Positions 13,236-27,997 of a stretch of DNA of 64,000 nt are shown here, in pieces. The translations under genes and the position numbers were made by a program. Origin of the DNA: Fistularia commersonii (Eukaryota; Chordata; Actinopteri; Syngnathiformes; Fistulariidae); contig JBBMNZ010000001.1 in NCBI GenBank assembly GCA_037954325.1, forward strand, positions 3,923,232 through 3,987,231, given 5' to 3'. Below the pieces are notes generated by a model. The model saw only the letters and a list, made by a program, of their open reading frames with translations, had not been told where the DNA came from and made no database searches. Every line of letters starts with the position of its first letter. Within the stretch, counting starts at the first letter, position 1.

Positions 13236-13719
13236 CGCGCGCTCACGGTATCAAAACCAGCTGAGAGGGTCTGGATCCAGGACGCCTTGACAACTTAAAT
13301 CAAACAAATTGCCTTAATGCCCCCATTCTCTGTCATTATGTAAGGCTCGGCCTGCACGCTGACGGCTTTAAGGCCAGACGTTTGTGTACGTCGCTGTGTG
13401 TGTGTGTGTGTGTGTGTGAGTGTGTGTGTAGGTGGCGGCTGCTGCTTCTGCTGCTGCTGCTGCTGCAGCAGGGGCCCCCTCGGCCGACCTGGCAGATATT
13501 GTTCTGTTCTGGGAAGCCGGCCAGCCTCTGTCAGCATTGGGGGGTCCTGAACGCCCCCCCCCGCCTCCCCGCCCCGTGTAAAAAGGCGTTTAGAGGAAGA
13601 AAAAAAAAAAAAAAAAAGTTCAAAATGTGCAGGATACACAACGCAAGGTTTGATTCTGGTGGTTTCTAGACTCTCCTGCTCACACATGGTCTGCTGAAAT
13701 GTATGCCTGAGACCAGGGA

Positions 13720-13753
<34 letters not shown>

Positions 13754-16307
13754 CCGTACATACACCGGTGTGACTTGACAGATGTATACATCTGGCGGCG
13801 GCGCAGCGCAAACCGGCGCGCAGGAATAAGCCGTGTGTTCCTGGCGGCCATGAATGACTGGTATTGTGCAATCAGATGAAAGTGAGTGCGGAAGCAGAAA
13901 ATAGCATTGAAAAGATTCTTTCAGTCCTGAGTCGGCAAACACACACACACACGCACACACACACACTCACACATATGCGTGCATGCAGGCACACACAGAG
14001 TTATCGGGACAATTTTTTGTGTGTATTCTGAGTGATAAAGATCACATTCAGCATCCTGGCTATGATTATTGCTATCAACATTGTTATTGTTATTAAAACT
14101 TCAATACAAGTATCACTGCTATTAATGTCTAATGTTATTTTATATATGTTTATTTTAGTTTGGTCCTTTCTGTTGATGTCGGTTTTATTTCTTTTCAACA
14201 TTTTCCCCGTGTCTGTTGTGAACGGTTGGATGAAAAAGAGACAAACGTGAATGAATGACTTAAAACTAACTATTCAGGTCGTATCTCATTATATAAGAAA
14301 TCTTTTTGCTGTTTTTTTTTTTTTTTCGTTTTCTATTCTCCTTTTTCTTCGCTCAGTAACTCTGAGCGGACTGAGCGAAGAAAAAGAGCGATCGTAAAAT
14401 TCGGGCGAAAAACTAAAAAAAGGAAAGCGTCGGAAAATGAAAGGAGAAAGAAGAAAAGGGAGAACGAAGACGGAGCAGGAAGTGACATCACGGACAATAC
14501 GGATAAAAATAGCCGGGGCCGCTCGGCCTTAATTACAAGTCCCCGGGTGTATTCGTGGATTCTGGATGTGTTCGGACAGGAAACCGCGCGTCGACCTCAT
14601 CCTGTGTTACTTCACGGACGGCGTGATGACGGCCGAGACGGCGGGCGATTGTGTCACGGCGGCATAAAAATACACGCGTGTGTGAGGAAAATAAAGAGTG
14701 AAAAACATCGAGCGGGACGGCGAGGTGTCCTTTTCCGGAGGACGAGGCCCGTCTGACACCCGAAAATTACACTGCAATTTCCAGAGGGAGGTGAATCACG
14801 TGACCTCCCCGGGGTCAAGGGGGTCAACCTCCACGGCAGGGGCCGAAAAAGGAGGTTTATTGTGGAAAAAGGTGTTGTTATTATGAGGTGGATTCTGCAG
14901 GTATCAGCTAAATCGAATTTAATGCCTTTTTTATGCCATTTTAAACAAATTTAAGGTCCAACTGCAGATATATTTATAGAAATGTCAATCATTTAAACCT
15001 GGAATAGATTTTGCTCACTAGCAAATATGTATATATGACCTTATGAGTGGAACTAAAGAATGGATTTCCTTTTGTGTATGATTTAAATGAAATTAATTTG
15101 ATTTATTTTTATTTTTTTCTCTAACTCCTCTGGTGGTGTTACTTCATGCGCCGTCAGAACGCCGGCCGTGAGCGATAGCCAATTAAACGGTTGTCAATCA
15201 TCATTGATTATCACACTTTTCCAATCAAAATTATGAAATGTTTATATAGCCTAATCAAAAGAAACTGCGAATAACAATTACATTTTTAATGCCACTGACA
15301 GAGAATTCAAAGCTATCTAATGCTATATAATGCCTCTTTTTTTATTTTTATTTAATGACTTTTAATCCTTTTCTAATGGCCCGTGGAAACCCTGATGAAT
15401 GAATGCATAAATGTCAATAATTATTTTTATTCAGCCGGATGATTTCAGTGAAAGTGTCTATAACTGGACACGACAGATGTAAATACACACGGACAGGCGT
15501 TGCTTTATGACTGGGAAAACCTTTTATAGCGCTAAGGCCTTTTTCGTAGCTTTATATAAAGGTGTCGTTTGTTTGTAGCCAGAGAACGTGTGCAAGGGTA
15601 TTAATAATTTCTCTATATGACGAGCGAATGTTGAAATATTTGTACTCACACACATTTGTATGTCTGTATGTGTAGAAAATAACACACACCTACACAGTCG
15701 AGCTCACAATTATTATATCATTATTATTATCATTATTATTATTGCATTGAAGTGTGAGAAATGGAACGGCTCCATATTTTCAGTCTGCAAGATAATCCCG
15801 CCCGATAATCCCGAATATCTTTAACAAAGACAATACTATAATTGAAATGAAACGTTTTTTTCATTTCCTGAAAAAAGTGTTTTTTCAGATTGGAGGTTTT
15901 GCATTCCAGCCGTCGCTATGACGTGTGAATGACGACATATTTATATATATACACACACACACACGCAGTCAAGCCTGTAATTATTCATTCATGACTCTCC
16001 GGTATGAATAATTGTGCATGCGCTTAAAAAAAACATTGCTAAAAAAAATAAAGGGAACGCTTGAAGAACACAATGTAACGCCAAGTCGATCACACTTTTG
16101 TGAAGTGAAGATTCATTTTGACGTGTTTTTAAGGACATCAACGTTGGATCAAACTGTCGTGTGTTTAATATTTAATAAGTATTTAATAAGAATATTTCAT
16201 TCATTCAGATCTGGGATGCTATTTTAGTGCTCCCTTTATTTTTTTGAGCAGTGTAGATGGATGGATGGATGGATGGATGGATGGATGGATGGATGGATGG
16301 ATGGATG

Positions 16308-16351
<44 letters not shown>

Positions 16352-17256
16352 TGTGTGTGTGTCTGTGTGTGTGTGTGTGTATGTGTGTGTGTGTGCACGC
16401 GCCTGCACTTGAGCCTGGCTGGAGTTGTGTGGGGGTGCGACTGATTGCTCCTTTACTCATCACATTGCAGGCTGAGTGAAATTAGAGGAAAGACAAACAG
16501 GTCCCTGCTGAGGGGGAGGCGGGAAACCTGGCAACACACACACACACACACACACACATACATACATACACAAACACACACACACACACAAAACCCGCTC
16601 AAACACAGCTACACGGCTGCAACGAAACCCCGTCCCATGTGCAGACCTGATCTGAAACTGGTCAGCGATAATCAATCAATCAATCAATCAATCAACACCA
16701 TACTGTCTGATAAGTCTTCTTCACTGTTCTGAATTAGCGGGACACACACACACACACACACACAGACACGCACACACTCAGGCATACACTGGCATACATT
16801 GGCATACATACATAGGCCACACTCACTGATAGAAACCCATACACTAACAGGCCAACGTTAACACACACACACACACACACAGACACTCACTCACACACAC
16901 ACACGCCAATGTCAGCTCACACACACAAACTACCAGCTACACACGGACAGGCCCACAATTAGACTCGCACACTCTCAAGACACACACACACACAAGATCA
17001 CCCACGTACATTGACTAAAACACACACACACACATATACACACAAACTAGCAGATACACACGCACAGGCCCACACTGAGACTCTCACACTCAAGACACAC
17101 ATACAAGATCACCCACGTACATTGACTAAAACACACACACACACACACAGGCCAACGCTAACACACACACGCACATACACAACTCTGGGATGACCACCAC
17201 ACATCCACAATCACTAAAAGAACTCCTTCTGCCAATCAACACACGCACACAACCCT

Positions 17257-17342
<86 letters not shown>

Positions 17343-17445
17343 CTTTCTCCATCATCATGTGTTGTGATGAAACCGTGGAGATTCGCTTCACCTCCAGTTC
17401 TGTCTTGTCGGAATTGTGTCACTCAAGATCGTCTCCACGTGCGCG

Positions 17446-17481
<36 letters not shown>

Positions 17482-20334
17482 AAACAGACACGCAATCACA
17501 GACACACGCATGAACACAATTACTAGAAAAACAAAAGTGCTATTTTGTTTCCCTCGGCCGTGCCAATTTGCTCCGAGACAGAGACAAAATAAGACGGGAG
17601 GAAGAGTTGGAGAGCACCAGGTGACGAGCCACCGACGTCTCCCTGCTCTCTCTCTTTCTTTCTTTCTTTCTCTCTCTTTCTTTCTCTCCCTCTCTCTGTC
17701 CATCTATCCGTCTGTCGTCTCGGACAGGCCCGCCTTGGAGGACCGACGGCGCTCGAAGTGGCGTCACGAAACGGTTCACCCTCTCATTCCCACACACGTC
17801 ATGTCCACTTGTTCATTCACAAATGTAGCCACGTACAACCGTCCATTTTCACCCTCACATACGAATCTGAGGTACAAACCGTGACTCGTGTCGCACATAA
17901 ACACATATAGTCACATACAAACATTCACCCTGTCATTCACATGATGAAAACATTCCTCTTCTCCAGGCGGGACCCACTGATCGCACTTAGCCCCCCTGAA
18001 AAAACTAAACAAAAAAAAAAACAAAGAAATTAATGTATGTATGTAGATCATCTGTGATTGAATTAAGAGAATAAGAATAAAAGAATAACTTTATTTATCC
18101 CAAAGGAAAGTGTTGTGCCAGAGTTGCAAGAAAAATATAACCATAATAAATAATAGTAGAAAATTGTATAAACAGTATAAAAAAATTTAGAAAAAATTGC
18201 ACTTTTTGTAAGTCGCTTTGGATAAAAGCGTCTGCCCAATGACTGTAATGTAATTTAATGTAATTTAATTTTACGGCACAGCTTCTCATTCGCAACTCAT
18301 GTAGGAACATACAGGACTGTCTCCGAAAATTTGAATATTGTGATAAAGTTCTTTATCTTCTGTAATGCAATTACAAAAACAAAAATGTCATACATTCTGG
18401 ATTCATTACAAATCAACTGAAATATTGCAAGCCTTTTATTATTTTAATATGGCTGATTATGGCTCACATCTTAAGAAAACTCCAAAATCCTATCTCAAAA
18501 TATTAGAATATCATGGAAAAAGTGATTTTTGTTTTTTTAATTGCATTACAGAAGATTAAGATCACAATATTCTTATTTTCTGAGACAGTCCCATACAATC
18601 GTTCGCCCTCTCATTCACTCGTCATAGAAACTGATTTTAAAATAATTCTGATATTTCTTCATAACACTATGTCATTTTAAATTCAACAGAAATTAGTTGT
18701 GAAGATAAATTTCCCGGGTCACCCGTCGGTCGGGTCGGGACGTCGGGGTCATTGTAATGGTGAAGAAATTAATTTTATTAGATAGCCGACTAGTTTATCC
18801 GCGTCTCGGAACGGAAAAGATGGCGAGAAGAAAAAAAATAGGATTATTTCCGCGCATTCAGGCTGCGTGGAAGAGAGGAATTTACATTTGGATCTGCGGT
18901 GCGTCTAATATGCTGTGATATAACAGCATCAAATCCATGCAGCACCATAGGTCGCCATAAAAGTAAGACACATTTAATTTGTCATATTTATTTATTACAT
19001 TTATCTATTTATTACATGTATTTTAAAAAATTATTAAAATTTATTTAATTTGGATTTGCGGTGCGTCTAATATGCTGTGGTATAACAACATCAAATCCAT
19101 GCAGCACCATTGGTCGCGATAAAAGTAAGACACATTTAATTTGTCGTATTTATTTATTAAATCTATTAATTTATTACATTTATTTTAAAAAATTATGAAA
19201 AATTTATTTGATAAAAAAAATATTAAAGATACCATATGGCTCTCTGTGAAATTTATATAGAAAAATTTGGCTTTTACGGCTCTCCCGGTCTTAAAAGTTC
19301 CCGATCCCTGGTCTGGACGATTTGGGAGAGCGGGAGGAACCCGGATCGCCGAGACTCCACGCGGAAAAAAGCTACTGTCGGAATCCAACCGGGGACCTTC
19401 TGGCTGTGAGGCGGGAGCGCTGACCGCCGCGCCGCCCGCCTTGGAACACGGAAGGGGGAAAAAACTGCATATGAAGGTTTCTGGCTATGAAAGCTGTGTT
19501 TAGCGAAGCTGCTCCGTCCAAAACAATGCTAATTGGTGATTCATGATATTTCATCACAGGCTTCTTTTCGCCAAATGTTGGATGCGTTTATTCCCTTTTT
19601 TTGTTACGTGATGTTTTGGAATTTTAGCGAGGTTTATCGCGCGCAAGAGAGGCGGGGGCGGCGTGGTTCAGCTGCTGCATGAGTCGGGGCAGGTAGAGCG
19701 GGAATCGGCCAATCGGCTGTCAGGATCAGGATTTATGCCGCCGAGGCTGGAATGTCCCTGTCAGTCTGACGTTGGGAAAACTTTTTTTTTTTTTTTTTTT
19801 GTTTGTTTTTCCTTTTAATTTGGATTTTTTTGGTTGCATCGATTCAAAGCTGGCGGAGGCGGAACCTCGCCGAGGGTCTCTTGAGGGAATTCGCAAACAC
19901 GCAAAAGCGTAAAGTTCAAGGCGCCCTGTGACGCACGCATTTAATTGGTTTTTAATTAAAGGCTCCGAAGGCGTCAAAACGCTGGTGAGGTGGGTTTAAT
20001 GTTCATACTGATGGGGTGATAATCGGCACTTTAAAAGAACCCTGGAAGCGCCCCGTGTGGGATGATCATAAAAAAGAAAACACTAAATCATTTTAAATAG
20101 ATTCAAAGGGGTTAATGAGATGTTCCTGCTCAAAAAAAAAGAAGAAAAAAGAAAAGGAATTGATTACTCTTGAAAATTAAAAAATAAAAGGTGTATATAT
20201 ATATAAAGATACATATATATATATATGCACACACCTTTTATTTTTTTCATGTTTTACAATCGGAAAAATTTCTTGAATTTTCTAGAATCATCTAAATTCA
20301 TTTTCTCTTTATACGTATGTGTATATATATACTG

Positions 20335-20365
<31 letters not shown>

Positions 20366-20571
20366 ATATATATTCTATATTCTATTTTTTTATTTTTTTA
20401 TTTTAAAATAGAATAGAGTATATACACATATATATATATATTCTGAAAAAAAATTATGTCCAAATTTTTCTTTTTTCCCTATATATATATACTACATATA
20501 TATACACACACACACACATATATACATATACAAAGGCATATACATGTATACATATACAATAGAGAGAGAGA

Positions 20572-20629
<58 letters not shown>

Positions 20630-23066
20630 ACACACACACAATTGTATATATATGTATGTATAAGGCATATAAAATATGAGAATATTTGTACCGAAAATGG
20701 AATAAATAAATCATAGGAAATAAAACTAAAAAGAGACAAATGAATAGAGATCATATCTGAGGACAAGAAATCAACCGGGTCTTTGTCAGAATGTTCCCCG
20801 GTGAGGATTTTATTTATGGTATGGATCCAGGGGAGGCGAACCCTGGCGAGTCTGGGTCGTGACGAAGACGTGGCGAAGGGGAAGATTTTGAGGCCGACCA
20901 ACAACGAAGGCTGAGGCGGCCTCAAAATCCAGCGATCGATGAAAGACAGGGAGCCTAATCGGCGGAGCGTGCAATCGTTCCTCGGAGCGTTTGGGCGGCG
21001 GCGCGGCGGCGACGTGACGTGGGGGCGGGACTCCCTGGAAAAGTCAATCAAGGGAAGGAGAAGCTCCGGGTTCATTCCTGCCTTTTCCCCTCGGCAGCCT
21101 GACGGAGCCTGCAGACCTTTTAGCGCCAATCAATCACGGCGGTTCCGCGAATGTAAACACGCGTGTAAACATGGCAACCGGGGCCTCGCCGCCGTCTCCC
21201 CTCGGAGAGCGCACGCACGCACACACACACACAGTGGAACACGTGAATATACACAGGTAAGCAGACTGTTGTCTTTGGTAACGAGTTTCGGGGTGGGTTT
21301 TTTTTTTCTCGCCGAGAACAAAAAGGGGCGGACGAGGCGAGCGTCTGAAGGGCGGCGTTGAAATTTACAAAACAGAAACCAGGTCTTAATAGTTTAAAAA
21401 AAAATGGTAATAATAATAATAATACTGAGTGCCCATCTGAGTCAGTAGGTACTGTAAACACTACACATATGAATGTACATATTACACATACATATTACAT
21501 ACATGGATTGTATACATAATACATGGTTGTACACTTTACACATGTACATACCCACTTTACAGACGGCAGTGCACACTTAGCACAGAGCCATACACACTTA
21601 GCACGGAGCTATACACACTTAGCACAGAGCCGTACACACTTAGCACAGGGCTATACACGCTTAGCATAGAGCCGTACACACTTAGCACAGAGCTATACAC
21701 ACTTAGCACAGAGCCATACACACTTAGCACAGAGCTATACACACTTAGCACAGAGCCGAACACACTCAGCACAGAGCCATACACACTTAGCACAGAGCCG
21801 TACACACTTAGCACAGAGCCATACACACTTAGCACAGAGCTGTACACACTTAGCGCAGAGCCGTACACACTTAGCACAGAGCTATACACACTTAGCACAG
21901 AGCCGTACACACTTAGCACAGAGCTATACACACTTAGCACAGAGCTGTACACACTTAGCACAGAGCCGTACACACTTAGCACAGAGCCATACACACTTAG
22001 CACAGAGCTATACACACTTAGCACAGAGCCGAACACACTCAGCACAGAGCCATACACACTTAGCACAGAGCCGTACACACTTAGCACAGAGCTATACACA
22101 CTTAGCACAGAGCCGAACACACTCAGCACAGAGCCATACACACTTAGCACAGAGCTATACACACTTAGCACAGAGCCGAACACACTCAGCACAGAGCCAT
22201 GCACGCGCATGTGCAATCCCAGCCCCCGCAGATTGTAATCCCGCTCATGGTATATTTATAATATAAATGCAGAGCGCAGTTTCCTTTTCGGTCTCTTCTT
22301 CCAATGGCACAATCTGCACAGTTCTGTATTATACAACCTTGCACATAAGTACTTTTTACTTCTACTCTTTTTTATATACTCTCATCTCTATATACTCTAT
22401 ATTTTATATATTCATCCAATATTTACTGAATTAGATGCTACTCCCCCACCCGAGGACAACGTTTTTCGGATTCATGTCTGCATGGTGTCCTTGACTGTCA
22501 AGCAAGGCGGCCACAAATAAAATGCATTATTATTATTGTTACTATTGTTATTATTCAGACACACACACTCATGCTAACCAGACCAACTCTCAACCCCCCC
22601 CGGTTGAGAGTCTTGCCCAAGGTCACTTGGACATACAGAAACCACCAACGTTCCCACCGGAGGGTCGGACAGCTGCGACGGGGAAGACGTGTCGGTGTGC
22701 GACGCGCGATTTCGGACGCGACACGTCCACATCATCATGTTAAACTGACATTTATCCCCAGACGTTAAACCGCGGTCGCCCTGTTTTCCAAGCGCTGAAT
22801 CCCGGTGCGTGAAGACGGAGCGGGGAAGGGAAAGCCTCCTCCTGCAGCCGGAGGAGGAGACGTCGGCGTCCGTCACGGGAATAACGACATAAATTCACAC
22901 ACTGGACTCCAGTCACGCCGCCATTGTTTTCGCTCCGCGCAAACAAGCCCGGTAATAACGGTGCTGTCCGCTTGACGGAATTATTGCCGAGCTCTGGACC
23001 GTCCGGAGGGAGACGGACGCCGCGGAAAACTGGCGGCCCTGTTGGTCGGGTCGAAAAACCACATGC

Positions 23067-23098
<32 letters not shown>

Positions 23099-23985
23099 CG
23101 TGCATGCGAAGCATCATTGTCTTGGAGGAGCACAATGACAGGCTAGGGTTTTCCACCCCGTCCGGCCGGGAGGGTATTTCGGTCGAGCGCCGTTTTTGGC
23201 CGGTGGCAACGGGACAAAGATGTTTATCTGCATTAGCGACGACGCGGGGACGCACGCAAACGTCGCGGCGTGGAAATTAAAGATCACTCAGTCCTTTTTA
23301 AGTTTCCAGACCCTCGTTGTAAGACTGAGGAGGTGGGATTGGGGTGGATTTTCAAATAAAAGCAAAGAAGGAGATGATGGCAAGCACAAAGTGGATTTAA
23401 ACAAAGATTTTCCTGATGGTCACTGAAGCACGTGAAGAAGAGACGCCCTCCTCCCGCGAGCTCCCCCTCAGCGGGCGTCTTTCCTCACACTCTTTATCAG
23501 CTGAGCGGCGCCAGATGACTTCAAAGTGGGGGCGCCGACGGGCGAATGTGAGGAAAGACCCCGCCGCATCAGAGGCCCCCCGCCGGCCCGGGACCCGAGT
23601 CCCGTTACGCATCCCGTCCCGCCCCGCGTCCCCCCCTCGGCTGCCGGAGCCCGGCGCTAATCTGATTTGGAGGGAACGGGGGGTCGTAAGACTTGACAAA
23701 TTGGCGCATTCTCCGTTATACCTCATCTATTTCAACCCCCCTCCCCGTCCCATCCCACCGACACCATCTCGCAAAAAACCCACAGACCCACACCCGCCTC
23801 GTCCCCGCACCCACCCCGACCATGAATGCTGTCCTTGTGAGCGCCGGCACACAAACATCCCCCGCCTCGGCGCTGATTGCGCCGTCCTGAAATAGCCGTG
23901 AGGTTTTGGGGGACCACCGCCTCTCCTGCAGGTGCTACCTCTCCTTTGGTTACATGCATGAATGTGGGCGGCGCGCTCGGACCGC

Positions 23986-24030
<45 letters not shown>

Positions 24031-24226
24031 CAGTTGGGCCGAGGCCGCCCTGGTTGTTGTCGCCAGCCATGCGACCAAAAATGGAGCTGGGATCGCGATC
24101 CAGCATTATGCCGGACTTTTACGCAACCTGGCCCTCCCCTGAGGCTCCGGGGTGCGACCTCAAACCCGCGTCAGGCCCTTCGGCGGCCCACCCAGGACCC
24201 CCTGGACCGGAGCGGTGGCACAATAG

Positions 24227-24266
<40 letters not shown>

Positions 24267-26413
24267 GTTTCGGCCGGAGCAGCTCCACGATGGCCGTTCC
24301 AGGTTATAAATACCTCCGTCCTCCCCCTCCGGTCGCTCGCAGTGTCTTTTGGAGGGAAGCCGGGTGGGGCGGGGCGTGGTCCGGCCCGGCCGAGGTTGCC
24401 GGGGCGACGGCGGGAGAAAAAAAAAAAAAAGAAAAAGACTGCAGCAGCTCCAAGGGGAACAATCCACGCATTTACACGCAGCGGGGGCTGCGACGTCATG
24501 AGTAATTGGACTTCGAAACGCCAGAGAAAACCAGGTTTCCTCTCGGGTTTATTTAAAGACTCCGGCTTAATTAACTTTCCCCGAGCTCTAAAACACATGT
24601 GGGGCCGACGCTTCGGACCGGGGACGGCGGGATGGGTTGGTTTAGGGGGGGCAGGGAAGGTAACGCGCGGTGACGACGACAAAACCTCTCCGCCGATTCC
24701 CATGACGACCGAAGGGGGAGGAAACCCCGCCCATGGCGGCAGGAAGCTGAGAAAACACACAACGAGGAGGAGGTAGAGACATATTTTGGTTTCGAACGTC
24801 GTGACTCATCGGTTCTGTCTCTACGGCGACTCGGGGCGGTCCGGGGAAAGAGGCGGAGCTTAACCCGGAAGGGTCACCTGTCAATCACAGGGCCAAGACA
24901 CGTCAGCGTTCACCGATTTCGAATATCCTCCTTGCAGCTGATAGGGGTCGAGGAATGACGACCACCTCCCCACCGCCGTTATCACCTTGACGACAGGAGG
25001 GGGGGGAACTATTCTGGGGTGGCGAGGGGGGTGGGGGGGGCTCAGACGTCCCCCGCCTCTCGGACTTTCATCTGGAGTCCATTAGAGTTTTTAACGCTCT
25101 CTTATCTCCACACCTTCCTCAGTGCCTTTCACCTCTGCCCTCCGCCACTCCACCCCTCTTTTCCTGTGTCTGCACCCCCCCCTCCCAACACACACACACA
25201 CACACACACGCCGCCGTAAAGGGTCTGACTTAACATCTTGGATAACAAAGTGGGAACATCCTGGACGGCGGGCTCCGCTGTTCCAGCCCCGTTGTCGGGG
25301 TCGTTATCCGGGGATTAAGAAATATCCGGGCCTTCGTTCGCGGGCGTAAATCAGAAAACCAGCTGATGTTTTTCCCGACGCGAGCTGGCGGCCAAGTTCC
25401 GAGCCGCTCGCCGTTTGAACGCGGCAAGCATGCATGTCGGTTCGGGGAAGAGGGGCCGATCAATCAACCGGCCCGACGGCGGGGTGTGAACACACACACA
25501 CGCAGTAGTGCGCCGCTAGCAAACGCGCTATTATGACTGCTGCAGAGGCGCGTCTGGATGTGTGTGATTCCTGGAATGAGCTGCAGGATCACAGATATTA
25601 GCACGCATTTGCATGGAGGGCTAAAATCGTGCTACGTCGCTGTCAATCTTTATTAGGATTCCACACGGGTTAGCGGCGTTAGCAAATGGACCTAGCCTGG
25701 GTCGGATTAGCCGCGGGTGGCGTCGGGCGAGCGTCCGAGAAAAATGGGCTCCTCGCAAAGAAAAAAAAAAAATCCCTGCCGAAAACCTTTTTTTTTTTTT
25801 TTTTTTTTTGTAAATGAAGTTTTATATCCGATAATAAATGTGATAAAGCTCTGGAGTGAAATAACGACAACCCCCTGAGTAAAATCCTTCAGGGTGAAGA
25901 CAGGAACAGAATTATTCCGCAAAAGGATGGAGGGGAGGTGGGGATTTCCATCAGGGCGCGTTTTCAAAGTTCTTCAGCCAGTAAGTTGGCCAAGATGATC
26001 TTAAAGTTATCCAGAAAACCCCTTAAAAGTCAGAAAAAGGGAATACTACCCTCCCACGGTAGAAAGGTGCCAAAAAAGCACGACTTAAAAATAAGAAAAA
26101 ATACGAATATAGCAAAAATGAAATTGTTTGGAAATGCCTCACCCCAAAATTCCTAAAAAAAAAAAAAGGAAAAAATGGAAATTCAGGGGTTAAAAAAAAT
26201 GAAAAATATGAATTTAAAGCCTATCAAATTAGATTTGCAGAAATTATTTCACATTTTGAGGAAACAAAGTTAATAATAATCGTTTATTTATGTTAGTAAA
26301 TTCCTACAACTCCCCCCATAGAGACGACGCATCGGAAATGTGATTAATACCAGGTCATTTTATGTTCTTTCCCAACCCTGCCCATCCTCCCACATGATGC
26401 TTTCTGCTGGCGT

Positions 26414-26494
<81 letters not shown>

Positions 26495-26622
26495 AACGCT
26501 GCACCTTAAACTTTCCTCCCGAATCATCGGCTTCAACCATCACCGCCAACGCCTGCGTCTGCGTCACATGACCTTAAATACCATCGGCTCACTGAAAACT
26601 CATGATTCACACTTTTAGCACG

Positions 26623-26653
<31 letters not shown>

Positions 26654-27964
26654 ACATGCACATAAAAGGTTAGCAGAAGACAATTGGCAGGGTTCAAGTC
26701 CAGCCCGGCTCCCCCTCCCTGCTTCCCCCTCCAGGGTGGGAACATGGGAGCAGGGGTTGGAATGCCGGGGTCGGAGCGTTTCGGAGTGGCCGTTCTTTGA
26801 AGGAGGCCTGCGGCGGGGAAGGGGAAGCAGCTCAGCTGGAAGTTTTTCATATCAATTGCGAGTATATGTGTGTGTGTGTGTGTGTGTGTGTCCCGCCTTT
26901 ATCTCCCACCACTTTCTTCCACCGCAGCGGAAAGGCCGTGTCAAAGAAGCATGTAGCAGGAATATCTCCAGGAAGGGAGAGCGGCCGCTCGCCCATCAGC
27001 GCGGCGCTCCGGATCATCCTGGAGACGATTTATTTGTGTCGCCCGTCTGACGTGCCAGTTTCCAGCCGCCTCGACCCCGGCAGAGATCCGGCCTACCACG
27101 CTTCTCTCACAATGTTACATGCATTCTTTTCGCGGCGTTTCGATGGAAACCCACCTCTGAAATTCCACCTCTGAACCACCGAGGAGCCGCCTCACAAGAA
27201 TAATCGGCTAAAAGAAAAAGCTATCAACCCCTCAAACTGGCAAGAAACGACATCGAAATACGATTCGAGAATGACGAAGCGTTTCTGAATTCAAACTTAC
27301 TATAAATATTTACTGAATGTCACTAATTGACTGATTTTCACACCTTTACACGGGCCGTTAAAAATTGGATTCTGGAGCACCAAACATGCTCACGCTAACA
27401 ACGCCAGACGAATATTCAGATGACCAAAGTCAAAATATCACAACAATATCACAGCAATAGCACTTTCAACTTGTAAAATAAATATTTTATTGCCTGTTTA
27501 TATATTGTGTAGTTATTTTATCGCCTATCTGTATATCTTATATATATTGTCTATTCTATACAGTTTTATATTTGTATTGTCCGGGACTACAGATGGAAAT
27601 TAGCTATGAGCTATAATCTGGTACAAACATCTCTGCCTCTGTGCTTTATGTATTTGTACACTGTCCTAATAAACAAACAAATTATCAATCCTCCGGCTGC
27701 CTTAAATTATCCTGCTTTTTTTTGTTTGTTTTTTTTTAACCATCAAATGGACACAAATCACAACATTCGTGTAAGATAAAGCGGCGGTTGGGTGGGTGGG
27801 GGGGGGGTTGATTGACAGGTGATCACCCGCCCCCCGGGAGCAGATGTAGGAAGAACGTCGGCCCGGCGCTCAACTATCCCACGATCCCGCGGCAACCTGG
27901 CGAAACCGCCGGAGCAACCTCTGGGCCGTCCAGCTGCTCGGCGCGCTGAAAACATCGCTATGTT

Positions 27965-27997
<33 letters not shown>

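Noticed and set aside
18365..18559. Short paralogous protein pair (with 31949-32164)
   Set aside because: The similarity is explained by the two MITE copies that contain both frames.
20479..21129. 216-codon minus-strand frame
   Set aside because: Its C-terminal half is translated TA/GA/CA low-complexity DNA and the rest matches nothing I know.
21571..22200. CRISPR-like array
   Set aside because: The 21-bp units are directly tandem without unique spacers, and the genome is a vertebrate.
21557..22216. 219-codon frame with a VLSVYGS heptad as a novel repeat protein
   Set aside because: The frame is open only because the 21-bp minisatellite unit is divisible by three; no promoter, splice or start context supports translation.
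24054..24776. 240-codon plus-strand open frame
   Set aside because: It runs through a (GT)n array (24231-24263) and GC-rich sequence, overlaps a 213-codon minus-strand frame, and resembles no protein family.
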